This document shows, one piece after another, positions 22,275-32,440 of a DNA stretch of 64,000 nt. Numbering within the stretch: the first letter of the stretch is position 1; each line of letters begins with the position of its first letter. Below the pieces are notes generated by a model. The model was given only the letters and a program-made list of their open reading frames with translations. It did not search any database and had not been told where the DNA came from. The stretch is from Burkholderiaceae bacterium (GTDB lineage Bacteria; Pseudomonadota; Gammaproteobacteria; Burkholderiales; Burkholderiaceae_E), in NCBI GenBank assembly GCA_021463505.1, contig JAJTYR010000008.1, positions 1-64,000 of the forward strand. The letters are read 5' to 3'. Both the position numbers and the translations under genes were made by a program.

Positions 22275-23299
22275 CCGATCGACCCGCAATACATGGCCGT
22301 AGCCGCAGCCCGCGCCGCCATTTCGCCATCGTTGTCGGCCTGCTCGCCGCCGCGCTGTGCGCCGTCGGCGCGCCGGCCGCTGCGCAGAACTGGCCGAACC
22401 GGCCGATCCGCTTCGTCGTCCCTTATCCGCCCGCCGGACCGCTCGACCAGGTGGCCCGCGCACTCGCCGAGAAACTGCGCGACGCGCTCGGCCAGCCGCT
22501 GGCCGTCGAGAACCGGCCCGGCGCCGGCGGCAACATCGGCGCCGACCTGGTTGCCAAGGCCGCGCCCGACGGCTACGCGATCGTGATGGGTGCGGTGGCC
22601 ACGCACGCGATCAATCCCTACCTGTACGCGAAGATGCCGTACGACGCCAACCGTGACTTCACGCCGATCACGCGGGTCGCGACCGTGCCCAACGTGCTGG
22701 TGATGAATCCGCAGACCGCCGAGCGGCTCGGCGTGCACAGCCTCGGCGACCTGATCGCGTACGCGCGCAGGAATCCGGGCAGGCTGAACTACGGTTCGGG
22801 CGGCAACGGCAGCGCCGGTCACCTGGCCGGCGAACTGCTCGAGGTGCAGGCCGGCGTCAGCATGGTGCACATTCCGTACGGCGGCGCAGCGCCTGCGCAA
22901 CTCGGCCTGCTCGCCGGGCAGACCGACCTGATGTTCGACAACCTGGCCTCTGCGACGCCGCAGATCCGCGCCGGGAAATTGAAGGCGTTTGCGGTCACCA
23001 CCGCGCAGCGCAGCAGCTTCTTCCCGGAGTTGCCGACCGTGGCCGAGAGCGGGCTGAAGGGTTTCGACATCAGCACCTGGTTCGGCGTGTTCGCGCCTGC
23101 CGGCACGCCGACGCCGATCGTCGATCGCCTGAACGCGGAGTTCACCCGCGCGCTGTCGAGCCCGGACATCCGCGAACGGCTGGCGCGCATGGGCGCGGAA
23201 GCCTCGCCGCTGAGTCCGGAAGACTTCGCCGCCTTCGTACGCGCCGAGCAGGCGAAGTACGAGCGCGTGGTCAAGGCCTCGGGCGCTCGCATCGAATAG
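22271..23299 (+). CDS. tripartite tricarboxylate transporter substrate-binding protein (Bug/TctC family)
   Basis: A 342-residue periplasmic binding protein with an Arg-rich N-terminus, a hydrophobic signal segment (about residues 19-37) and cleavage after AAAQ. The mature part starts WPNRPIRFVVPYPPAGPLDQVAR and has the VENRPGAGGNIGADLVAKA loop and YGSGGNGSAGHLAGE typical of Bug proteins. It overlaps the CoA-transferase stop (ATGA) and is followed 207 bases later by its probable membrane partners tctB and tctA. Confidence 0.92.
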   Translation: MTDRPAIHGRSRSPRRHFAIVVGLLAAALCAVGAPAAAQNWPNRPIRFVVPYPPAGPLDQVARALAEKLRDALGQPLAVENRPGAGGNIGADLVAKAAPDGYAIVMGAVATHAINPYLYAKMPYDANRDFTPITRVATVPNVLVMNPQTAERLGVHSLGDLIAYARRNPGRLNYGSGGNGSAGHLAGELLEVQAGVSMVHIPYGGAAPAQLGLLAGQTDLMFDNLASATPQIRAGKLKAFAVTTAQRSSFFPELPTVAESGLKGFDISTWFGVFAPAGTPTPIVDRLNAEFTRALSSPDIRERLARMGAEASPLSPEDFAAFVRAEQAKYERVVKASGARIE

Positions 23300-23506
23300 C
23301 CTGCCCGGGCAAGACCGGGCGCTCCGGCGCGCGAGAGCACGGCGTCCGGCGCGACCGGAACACGGTCGGGCGATGGCTGCGCACACGGATCGCGGAATCC
23401 ACGGGTGGTCGGGGTGCGGTTAACGCACTATCATCCGACACTTCCGCGCGCTTGCCCCGCATCGGCGGCGCGCGCTTGCACGACAAGAACCACGGAGACC
23501 ACGCCG

Positions 23507-23968
23507 ATGCGCATCCGCAATCAACGCGACTTCTGGTCCGGGGTGATGTTCCTGGCGCTGGGGGTGCTGTTCGTGATCTTCTCGCAGGCCTACCAGCTGG
23601 GCACGCCGGCACGCATGGGCCCGGGTTTCTTTCCCGCGATGCTGGGGGCGTTGATGGCGCTGCTGGGGCTGGGCATCGGCTGGCGCGCACTTTCGCGCTC
23701 GTCCGGCAAGACCGAGCTCGAACCGGTGGGCTGGCGCGAGTTGTTCCTGGTGCTGACCTCGGTCGCAGTCTTCTCGGCCACGCTCCCATACCTCGGAATG
23801 GTGGTGTCGGTGTCGTTGCTGATCGCGATCGCGGCGCTGGCCAGCCACGAGTTCAGCTGGAAGGAGACGGCGATCTCGATCGTGGTGCTGCTGGTGATGT
23901 CCGACCTGGTGTTCGTCAGGGGGCTGGAGTTGCAGTTCCCGGTCTGGCCGACGTTTCTCACCCGCTAG
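23507..23968 (+). CDS. tripartite tricarboxylate transporter small subunit TctB (copy 2)
   Basis: A 153-residue protein with four hydrophobic segments and the TctB hallmark RMGPGFFPAMLGALMALLG near residue 38. It begins with RNQRDFWSGVMFLALG, a very common TctB opening. TctA follows after 18 bases. The 207-base gap before it holds a possible -10 (TATCAT at 23429-23434), so the membrane subunits may have their own promoter in addition to readthrough from the CoA-transferase gene. Confidence 0.88.
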   Translation: MRIRNQRDFWSGVMFLALGVLFVIFSQAYQLGTPARMGPGFFPAMLGALMALLGLGIGWRALSRSSGKTELEPVGWRELFLVLTSVAVFSATLPYLGMVVSVSLLIAIAALASHEFSWKETAISIVVLLVMSDLVFVRGLELQFPVWPTFLTR

Positions 23969-23986
23969 CCGCGGAGCGTACCGACC

Positions 23987-25498
23987 ATGGAACTGCTGTC
24001 GAACCTCTCGCTGGGTTTCGCGACCGCGCTGACGCTCACGAACATCTTCTACTGCTTCGTGGGCGTGCTGCTGGGCACGCTGATCGGCGTGCTGCCGGGC
24101 ATCGGGCCGCTGGCCACGATCGCGATGCTGCTGCCGATCACCTACAAGCTCTCCAACCCCACCACGGCGCTGATCATGCTCGCCGGCATCTACTACGGCG
24201 CGCAGTATGGCGGCTCGACCACGGCGATCCTGGTCAACCTGCCTGGCGAGATCTCGTCGGTGGTCACGACGCTCGACGGCTACCAGATGGCGCGCCAGGG
24301 GCGTCCGGGGCCGGCGCTGGCGATCGCGGCGATCGGTTCGTTCTTCGCCGGCACCGTGGCCACGCTGCTGATCGCCGGTTTCGCACCGCCACTGGCCGAG
24401 GTGGCCTTCAAGTTCGGCCCGGCCGAGTACTTCTCGCTGATGGTGCTCGGGCTGATCGCCGCCGTCGTGCTGGCGCACGGCTCGGTCCTCAAGGCGCTCG
24501 CGATGGTGGTCTTCGGCCTGCTGATCGGCATGGTGGGCACCGACGTGAACTCGGGCGTGGCGCGCTTCTCGTTCGACATCCCCGAGCTCACCGACGGCAT
24601 CGAGCTGGCAGCGGTGGCGATGGGCATCTTCGGTTTCGGCGAGATCATCGGCAACCTCGAACAGCGCGAGAACCGCGAGGTCTTCACGCGCAAGGTCGGC
24701 CGCCTGCTGCCCGGCATGGCCGAGTTCAGGGCGTCGATCGCACCGATCGTGCGCGGCACCGCGCTGGGCTCGTTCCTGGGCATCCTGCCCGGCGGCGGCG
24801 CGGTGCTCTCCTCGTTCACTTCCTACGCGATCGAGAAGAAGATCTCGAAGACGCCCGAGCGCTTCGGCAAGGGCGCAATCGAGGGCGTGGCCGGTCCCGA
24901 GTCGGCCAACAACGCGGGCGCGCAGACCTCGTTCATCCCGATGCTCACGCTCGGCATCCCCACCAACGCGGTAATGGCACTGATGGTCGCGGGCATGATG
25001 ATCCACAACATCCAGCCCGGCCCGCAGGTGATGACCAGCAACCCGGATCTGTTCTGGGGGCTGATCGCCTCGATGTGGGTGGGCAACCTGATGCTGGTGA
25101 TCCTGAACCTGCCGCTGATCGGCATCTGGATCAAGCTGCTCACGGTGCCCTACCGGATCCTGTATCCGGCGATCCTGCTGTTCTGCTGCGTGGGGGCGTA
25201 TTCGATCAACAACAACGTCTTCGACGTCTTCGTCACCATCCCCTTCGCGGTCCTCGGCTACGTGTTCCGCAAGCTCGACTGCGAACCCGCGCCGCTGCTG
25301 CTCGGGCTGGTGCTGGGCAAGCTGATGGAGGAATACCTGCGGCGCGCGATGACCATTTCGCGCGGCGACTGGTCGGTGTTCGTCACCCGGCCGCTGTCGG
25401 CCACGCTGCTGGCCATCGCCGCCGTGCTGCTGGTCATCGTCTTCCTGCCCGGCATCGCGAAGAAACGCGACGAGGCCTTCGCCGAAGAAGAGACCTGA
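23987..25498 (+). CDS. tripartite tricarboxylate transporter permease TctA (copy 2)
   Basis: A 503-residue multi-spanning permease with the conserved GTLIGVLPGIGPLATIAMLLP near residue 30 and the repeat GILPGGGAVLSSFTSY near residue 265. The set binding protein-TctB-TctA is on the plus strand in order C-B-A. Sequence divergence from copy 1 (for example GPLAT against GANGV in the first motif) suggests a different substrate, not a recent duplication. Confidence 0.92.
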   Translation: MELLSNLSLGFATALTLTNIFYCFVGVLLGTLIGVLPGIGPLATIAMLLPITYKLSNPTTALIMLAGIYYGAQYGGSTTAILVNLPGEISSVVTTLDGYQMARQGRPGPALAIAAIGSFFAGTVATLLIAGFAPPLAEVAFKFGPAEYFSLMVLGLIAAVVLAHGSVLKALAMVVFGLLIGMVGTDVNSGVARFSFDIPELTDGIELAAVAMGIFGFGEIIGNLEQRENREVFTRKVGRLLPGMAEFRASIAPIVRGTALGSFLGILPGGGAVLSSFTSYAIEKKISKTPERFGKGAIEGVAGPESANNAGAQTSFIPMLTLGIPTNAVMALMVAGMMIHNIQPGPQVMTSNPDLFWGLIASMWVGNLMLVILNLPLIGIWIKLLTVPYRILYPAILLFCCVGAYSINNNVFDVFVTIPFAVLGYVFRKLDCEPAPLLLGLVLGKLMEEYLRRAMTISRGDWSVFVTRPLSATLLAIAAVLLVIVFLPGIAKKRDEAFAEEET

Positions 25499-25729
25499 TC
25501 CGAATACGAACAGACGGTCACCAGCGATATCGCGCCGCGCCCGGGCAACGACCCGCACGCTCGCGACCCTGGTGCCCTCGCGCGCCAACTCGGCTGCTGA
25601 CCGCGTACCGGTCGCGCGCGCAAGCGCAGGGCCATGCGGCAGCGCGGCGCGATTTCCATTATCGTGACGCCTGCCGCGGGCTTCCCCGCACCGCGCGCAA
25701 CCCGCACTGATCGATCGAGGAATCCGGAA

Positions 25730-26647
25730 ATGACGAGCAGGCAGTATGAATCCGTCACCCCGCACAAGGTCGCCTTCCTCGGCCTGGGCGTGATGGGCTA
25801 CCCGATGGCCGGCCACCTGAAGCGCGCCGGCCACTCGGTGACGGTCTACAACCGCACCGCGGCGAAAGCCGGTCAGTGGGCCGGCGAATTCGCGGGTGGG
25901 GCCGGCTCGGCGACGGCGCCGACACCGCGGCAGGCCGCCCACGACGCGGACATCGTGTTCGCCTGCGTCGGCAACGACGACGACCTGCGCGCGGTGGTGC
26001 TCGGCGGGCACGGCGCGCTGGCAGGCATGAAATCGGGCGCGGTGTTCGTCGATCACACGACTGCATCGGCGGTGATCGCGCGCGAGCTGCACGATGTCGC
26101 GAAGAGCCGCGGGCTTCACTTCGTCGACGCGCCAGTGTCCGGCGGACAGGCCGGCGCGGTCAACGGCGCGCTCACCGTGATGTGCGGTGGCGAGCCGGCG
26201 GTCTTCGAGCGCATCCGGCCGGTCGCGATGGCGTTCGCGCGCGCCTGCACGCTGATCGGGGGACCGGGTGCGGGGCAACTCGCGAAGATGGTCAACCAGA
26301 TCTGCATCGCAGGACTGGTTCAGGGGTTGTCCGAAGGCGTGAACTTCGGCCTGGCTGCCGGCCTCGACATGAAGCTCGTGCAGGAAGTGATCGGCAAGGG
26401 CGCGGCGCAATCCTGGCAGATGGACAATCGCGGCGCGACGATGGTCGACGACCGTTTCGACTTCGGCTTTGCGGTCGACTGGATGCGCAAGGACCTCGGC
26501 CTGTGCCTGGATGAAGCCAGGCGCAACCGCGCGCCGTTGCCGGTCACCGCGCTGGTGGACCAGTTCTATGCAGACGTGCAACGCATGGGCGGCGGCCGCT
26601 GGGACACCTCCAGCCTGATCCGGCGCCTGCGCGACAGGGCCGGATGA
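25730..26647 (+). CDS. NAD(P)-dependent 3-hydroxyisobutyrate dehydrogenase/GarR-like reductase
   Basis: A 305-residue beta-hydroxyacid dehydrogenase with a Rossmann motif ([17 protein letters not shown], residues 14-30), the substrate signature [15 protein letters not shown] near residue 132 and the catalytic-lysine region [12 protein letters not shown] near residue 180. A GAGG Shine-Dalgarno lies about 10 bases before the ATG at 25730. It follows the second TTT transporter at 231 bases. It is only distantly similar to the family member at 267-1160, so they are separate paralogues. Tartronate semialdehyde or 3-hydroxyisobutyrate are the usual substrates. Confidence 0.87.
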   Translation: MTSRQYESVTPHKVAFLGLGVMGYPMAGHLKRAGHSVTVYNRTAAKAGQWAGEFAGGAGSATAPTPRQAAHDADIVFACVGNDDDLRAVVLGGHGALAGMKSGAVFVDHTTASAVIARELHDVAKSRGLHFVDAPVSGGQAGAVNGALTVMCGGEPAVFERIRPVAMAFARACTLIGGPGAGQLAKMVNQICIAGLVQGLSEGVNFGLAAGLDMKLVQEVIGKGAAQSWQMDNRGATMVDDRFDFGFAVDWMRKDLGLCLDEARRNRAPLPVTALVDQFYADVQRMGGGRWDTSSLIRRLRDRAG

Positions 26648-26706
26648 GACCGGCGGCACACCACTTCGTCCCGATCCCCTCTCCCGACACCCGACGAGGA
26701 CTCTCC

Positions 26707-27060
26707 ATGCCCTACCAGACCACGACCTCCGGGCTGCAATACGACGACGTGACGCCGGGAAGCGGCGAGGAAGCCTGCGCGGGGCGACACGTCCGCGTGC
26801 ACTACACCGGCTGGCTCTACGAGAACGGCCAGGCCGGGCGCAAGTTCGATTCGAGCAAGGATCGCGGCGAGCCGTTCTCTTTTCCACTGGGGGCGGGCCA
26901 CGTGATCCGCGGCTGGGACGAGGGCGTCGCCGGCATGAAGGTGGGTGGGACGCGCCGGCTGGTGATTCCGCCGCAGCTGGGCTACGGCGCACGCGGCGCG
27001 GGCGGCGTGATTCCGCCCAACGCGACGCTGCTCTTCGAAGTGGAGCTGCTCGGGCTCTGA
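26707..27060 (+). CDS. FKBP-type peptidyl-prolyl cis-trans isomerase
   Basis: A compact 117-residue single-domain FKBP without signal peptide, so probably cytosolic. Motifs include [41 protein letters not shown] split over residues about 45-80, and the terminal [14 protein letters not shown]. The key aromatic and Asp residues of the active site are present. It lies between the reductase and glnS on the same strand. Confidence 0.93.
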   Translation: MPYQTTTSGLQYDDVTPGSGEEACAGRHVRVHYTGWLYENGQAGRKFDSSKDRGEPFSFPLGAGHVIRGWDEGVAGMKVGGTRRLVIPPQLGYGARGAGGVIPPNATLLFEVELLGL

Positions 27061-27118
27061 CGCTCCCGGCTACAATGATCGGTTTGCCGGCCTTGCCCTC
27101 GCACCGGACGACCGCTCC

Positions 27119-28897
<1,779 letters not shown>

Positions 28898-28953
28898 GCG
28901 CCCTGGCGCGGGAGGGGGCGCCGGGTGTCCGCGCGCGGCAGTGCACCGCGCAT

Positions 28954-29601
28954 TCAGCGCCCGAGTGCGGCGTCTCCCACGAACGGATTGCCCGCGCGCT
29001 CCTCACCGAAGGTCGACATCGGCCCGTGTCCCGGCACGAAGGCAACGTCGTCGCCCAGCGGCCACAGCTTGCCGGTGATCGAGGCGACGAGCGTGGCGTG
29101 ATCGCCGCGCGGAAAATCGGTGCGGCCGATCGAACCCTGGAACAGCACGTCACCGACGATCGCCAGCCGGCTCGGCGCGTGAAAAAAGATCACGTGGCCC
29201 GGCGTGTGGCCCGGACAATGCCGCACTTCGAGCGCCTGCTCGCCGAAGGCGACCGTGTCGCCGTCCTCGAGCCAGCGATCGGGTTCGAACGCAGCCAGGT
29301 GCGGAAAGCCGAACATCCTGCCCTGGCTCGGCAGCTGCTCGATCCAGAAGCGGTCCTCGCGTTGCGGGCCTTCGATCGGCACCCGGTGACGTTGTGCAAA
29401 CTGGCCCGCCTGGCCGCAGTGATCGATGTGGCCGTGGGTGAGGAAGATTTTCTCGAGCGTGGCGCCCTCGCTGCGCAGCGCCGACTCGATGCGCTCGAGG
29501 TCGCCGCCGGGGTCGATCACGGCGGCCTTGCCGGTGCGCTCGCAGACCAGCACCGAGCAGTTCTGCATGAACGGCGTGACGGGAACGATCAGAAGTCTCA
29601 T
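28954..29601 (-). CDS. metallo-beta-lactamase-fold hydrolase (YcbL/glyoxalase II-like)
   Basis: A 215-residue cytosolic hydrolase with the zinc motif THGHIDHCG near residue 58, a CPGHTPGHV motif near 135, GDVLFQGSIGRTD near 155 and a late PGHGP near 195. This corresponds to the short YcbL type of glyoxalase II-like thioesterases, shorter than GloB. The ATG at 29601 (MRLLIVPVTPFMQN) fits the family; 17 extra in-frame codons upstream have no homology. It converges on glnS. Confidence 0.9.
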   Translation of the reverse strand: MRLLIVPVTPFMQNCSVLVCERTGKAAVIDPGGDLERIESALRSEGATLEKIFLTHGHIDHCGQAGQFAQRHRVPIEGPQREDRFWIEQLPSQGRMFGFPHLAAFEPDRWLEDGDTVAFGEQALEVRHCPGHTPGHVIFFHAPSRLAIVGDVLFQGSIGRTDFPRGDHATLVASITGKLWPLGDDVAFVPGHGPMSTFGEERAGNPFVGDAALGR

Positions 29602-29763
29602 CCGCGCATTATCGCCCGGCCGGCCCGGACTTCTTCGCGCTCCAGGCGCCACTGCGGTTGCGGCGCCACGAGGCCGTTGCCGCGTGCCAGCGAGAACGCG
29701 AGGAACTCGCCGGTGGCACGTTTGCGTTCATGACAGGGACAGTCCGCGGTGCCGGACGTGCCG

Positions 29764-30270
29764 CTACAGGATCGCCGGCCGGTCCGGCAATTCGTTCGCA
29801 CCGCCCGCGGCCGACGGAAACGCTTCGACCAGCAAGCCGTGGATGCGTTCGATCGCTGCGATCGTCCCGCGCTCGAAATCGCCGCCGCGATAAGCGGCGA
29901 CCAGCAGTTCGCACACCTCGCGCCAGCGTGCCGGCGAAATCGCCGCCGCCGCCGCTCGGTCGGCGACGATCTCCACCGCGCGATCGGCCCACAGCACGTA
30001 CAGCAGCACGCCGTTGTTCGCGGAGGTGTCCCAGACGCGCAGCGCGCCGAACACTTCGAGTGCCCGATCGCGCGGCGTGCGGCCGCGCCAGACCTCGCGC
30101 AGCGGCAGCGACGCCTCGATCGCGATCCGCAGTTCGGCCGAATGCGCGCGCTCGCCTTGCCCGATCGCCTGCTCGACGCGCGCGAGCAGGTCGTCGTGAA
30201 ACATGCGCCGCACCGAACGCGCTTCGTTCACCAGATGCGACCAGGTACGTGCAAGCCTGCCTGCGGCCAT
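29764..30270 (-). CDS. TPM-domain protein, soluble (second of a pair)
   Basis: A 168-residue protein with no signal peptide. The core (about residues 35-140) has EARSVRRMF..LLARVEQAIGQGERAHSAELRI.IEASLPL and later NGVLLYVLWADRAVEIVADRA, the pattern of the TPM (YgcG/TLP18.3-Psb32-MOLO1) fold. Its ATG shares one base with the TGA of the larger TPM gene (TGATG), so the two are coupled. With LemA upstream this forms a lemA-TPM-TPM operon, known in many proteobacteria; the role is thought to be in envelope or membrane quality control but is not firmly established. Confidence 0.8.
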   Translation of the reverse strand: MAAGRLARTWSHLVNEARSVRRMFHDDLLARVEQAIGQGERAHSAELRIAIEASLPLREVWRGRTPRDRALEVFGALRVWDTSANNGVLLYVLWADRAVEIVADRAAAAAISPARWREVCELLVAAYRGGDFERGTIAAIERIHGLLVEAFPSAAGGANELPDRPAIL

Positions 30271-31172
30271 CACCAGCCCCCCGAGGCGCCGCCGCCGCCG
30301 AAGCCGCCGCCGCCTCCGCGGAATCCGCCTCCACCACCGAAGCCCCCGCCGCCGCCGAAGCCGCCTGGAAAGCCCCCCGGACCGGATCGCCAGGTATGAC
30401 GCCCGACCTGCCCCATCCCGCCCCCGGAGATCGACAGCAGAACCAGAAACAGCAGGAAGCCACCGATCGCAGCCAGCAGCAGCGGGGCGCCGAGCATCCA
30501 TGCCGCAGCGCCGCCCAGCGTGCCACCGAGCGTCGAACCGAACAGCCGGCCGAACAGCTGGCGCACGAACATCGCGATGACGAACACGCCGAGCAGGATC
30601 GCCAGCCAGTTGGCCGGCTCGGCGTCGCGCTTGTCCGCCGCGCCGGACCAGGCCGGCGGCAGCGGCTCGCCTTCGATCAGCCGGCCGATGTCGGCCACTG
30701 CCGATTGCAGGCCGCCTGCGAAATCGCCCTGCCGGAAGCGCGGTGCGATCGCCTCGGCGATGATTCGCCGCGCCCAGGCGTCGGGAATCGCGCCCTCGAG
30801 GCCGTAGCCGACCTCGATGCGCACCTTGCGGTCGTCCTTCGCGACCAGCAGCAGCACGCCATCGTCGACGCGCTTTCCGTCGACCTCCCCGCGGCCGAGC
30901 TTCCAGGCCTCGGCGACGCGGATGCCGAACTGTTCGATGGCCTCGGGCTGCGTCGTGGCGACGATCAGGATCGCGACCTGCGAACCCTTGCGCTGCTCGA
31001 TCGCCTGGAGCTCGCCCTCGAGCGCCTGCTTCTGCGCGGCGGTGAGCGTGGCGGTCAGGTCGACGACCCGGCCGGTGAGCGGCGGCACCGGCTGCAGCGT
31101 CTGCGCAAGGCCCGACAGCGCCAGCCCGAACCACAGCAGCAGCGCGGCGACCGCGCGAAACCCGGTGTTCAC
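30270..31172 (-). CDS. TPM-domain membrane protein with glycine-rich tail (YgcG family)
   Basis: A 300-residue protein: signal peptide (about 1-23, ending GLAQ), periplasmic TPM domain (about 30-170, with GRVVDLTATLTAAQKQALEG and a DDGVLLLVAKDDRKVRIEVGYGLEG stretch), two hydrophobic segments (about 192-205 and 225-250), and a C-terminal low-complexity tail of about 45 residues almost wholly Gly with Phe and Trp at intervals. The same layout occurs in YgcG proteins. LemA is encoded 52 bases upstream and a second TPM protein directly downstream. Confidence 0.88.
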   Translation of the reverse strand: MNTGFRAVAALLLWFGLALSGLAQTLQPVPPLTGRVVDLTATLTAAQKQALEGELQAIEQRKGSQVAILIVATTQPEAIEQFGIRVAEAWKLGRGEVDGKRVDDGVLLLVAKDDRKVRIEVGYGLEGAIPDAWARRIIAEAIAPRFRQGDFAGGLQSAVADIGRLIEGEPLPPAWSGAADKRDAEPANWLAILLGVFVIAMFVRQLFGRLFGSTLGGTLGGAAAWMLGAPLLLAAIGGFLLFLVLLSISGGGMGQVGRHTWRSGPGGFPGGFGGGGGFGGGGGFRGGGGGFGGGGASGGW

Positions 31173-31224
31173 GTGCTCCGCCCCGCCGTGCCGCGCGCGT
31201 GGTCGCCGCGCCGCGACCCGGCGT

Positions 31225-31827
31225 TCATTTCGGCGCGCTTGCCGGCCGATCGAAGTTCACCGTGGGCGGCTTCGCGATCGCCGCCTCGTTCTCCACCGTG
31301 AACTGCGGCTTGGCGGCATAGCCGAATGCCATCGCGGTGAGATTGACCGGGAACTGCCGCACCAGCACGTTGTAGTGCTGCACCGAATCGATGTAGCGCT
31401 TGCGCGCGACCGCGATCCGGTTCTCGGTGCCCTCGAGCTGCGCCTGCAGGTCACGGAAATTGGCATCGGACTTCAGTTGCGGATAGTTCTCGCTGACCAC
31501 CAGCAGCCGTGACAGCGCGCTGCCCAGCCCCGCCTGCGCCTGGTCGAACTGCGACAGCGACGCCGGATCGGACGGATCGACCTTGATCTGCCCGACGCGC
31601 GAGCGCGCCTCGGTGACCGCGATGAGCACATCGCGCTCCTGTTCGGCGAATCCCTTCACCGTATTGACCAGGTTCGGGATCAGATCGGCACGCCGCTGGT
31701 ACTGGTTGACCACCTCGGACCAGGCCGACCGGGTCGCTTCGTCGGCCGATTGAATCTGGTTGTAGCCGCATCCCGACAGGCCGATCGCCAGCACGATCGC
31801 GCCCAGGACCTGGATGATTCGACGCAT
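31225..31827 (-). CDS. LemA family lipoprotein
   Basis: A 200-residue protein with a lipoprotein signal (lipobox LSGC, Cys20) followed by the LemA helical domain: NQYQRRADLIPNLVNTVKGFAEQE near residue 45, RLLVVSENYPQLKSDANF near 110 and RYIDSVQHYNVLVRQFP near 145. Length is normal. The start at 31827 is set by the signal sequence. It forms an operon with the two TPM-domain genes downstream. Confidence 0.93.
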   Translation of the reverse strand: MRRIIQVLGAIVLAIGLSGCGYNQIQSADEATRSAWSEVVNQYQRRADLIPNLVNTVKGFAEQERDVLIAVTEARSRVGQIKVDPSDPASLSQFDQAQAGLGSALSRLLVVSENYPQLKSDANFRDLQAQLEGTENRIAVARKRYIDSVQHYNVLVRQFPVNLTAMAFGYAAKPQFTVENEAAIAKPPTVNFDRPASAPK

Positions 31828-31876
31828 GGTCTGTGCCCCCGAACGATGACCCGCCGAGTGTAGCGCGCGGCGCGCC

Positions 31877-32410
31877 TCAGGCGCGCAGCCGGGCGAACCG
31901 TTGCCGGAACTTCGCCACCTTGGGCGCCACGACCGCGCGGCAGTAGCCCTGGTGCGGGTTGCGCTCGAAGTAGCGCTGGTGGTACGCCTCGGCCGGATAC
32001 CAGCGTGCGAGCGGCGCAAGCTGCGTGACGATCGGCGCATCGAAGATGCGCTCGCGCTCGAGTTCCCCGATCACCTCGCGCGCGTCGCGCTGCTGCGCCT
32101 CGTCGACGAAGAAGATCGCCGAGCGGTATTGCGAGCCCACGTCGTGGCCCTGGCGATCGGGCGTCGTCGGGTCGTGGATGCCGAAGAAGATGCCGAGCAG
32201 GTCACGGAAGCCGATCTTCGCGGGATCGAACTCGATGCGCACCGCCTCGGCGTGCCCGGTGCGGCCGCTGCAGACTTCCTCGTAGCCGGGATCGGGCAGC
32301 GAGCCACCGCAGTAGCCCGATTCGACCGACAGCACGCCCTTCACCTCGAGGAACACGGCCTCCAGGCACCAGAAGCATCCGCCGGCGAGCACCGCCACCT
32401 GCCTGTCCAT
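31877..32410 (-). CDS. msrA: peptide-methionine (S)-S-oxide reductase MsrA
   Basis: A 177-residue repair enzyme reducing methionine-S-sulfoxide. The active-site motif GGCFWCLE is at residues 10-17 (catalytic Cys12), and the family stretches GYCGG, YEEVCSGRTGHAEAV and the C-terminal NPHQGYCRAVVAPK (resolving Cys) are present. The ATG at 32410 has a GGAGG Shine-Dalgarno at ideal spacing; a start 30 bases upstream is less likely. It begins 30 bases after the stop of the monooxygenase/OYE gene. Confidence 0.95.
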   Translation of the reverse strand: MDRQVAVLAGGCFWCLEAVFLEVKGVLSVESGYCGGSLPDPGYEEVCSGRTGHAEAVRIEFDPAKIGFRDLLGIFFGIHDPTTPDRQGHDVGSQYRSAIFFVDEAQQRDAREVIGELERERIFDAPIVTQLAPLARWYPAEAYHQRYFERNPHQGYCRAVVAPKVAKFRQRFARLRA

Positions 32411-32440
32411 CGAAGAGCCTCCGCGAGCCGTTGCGTGCAC

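Noticed and set aside
29598-29801. 67-codon minus-strand frame between the TPM gene and the metallo-hydrolase
   Set aside because: The only ATG lies inside the TPM gene and no ribosome site follows its stop. The second half has acceptable codon bias, but no family is recognised; could be a remnant.
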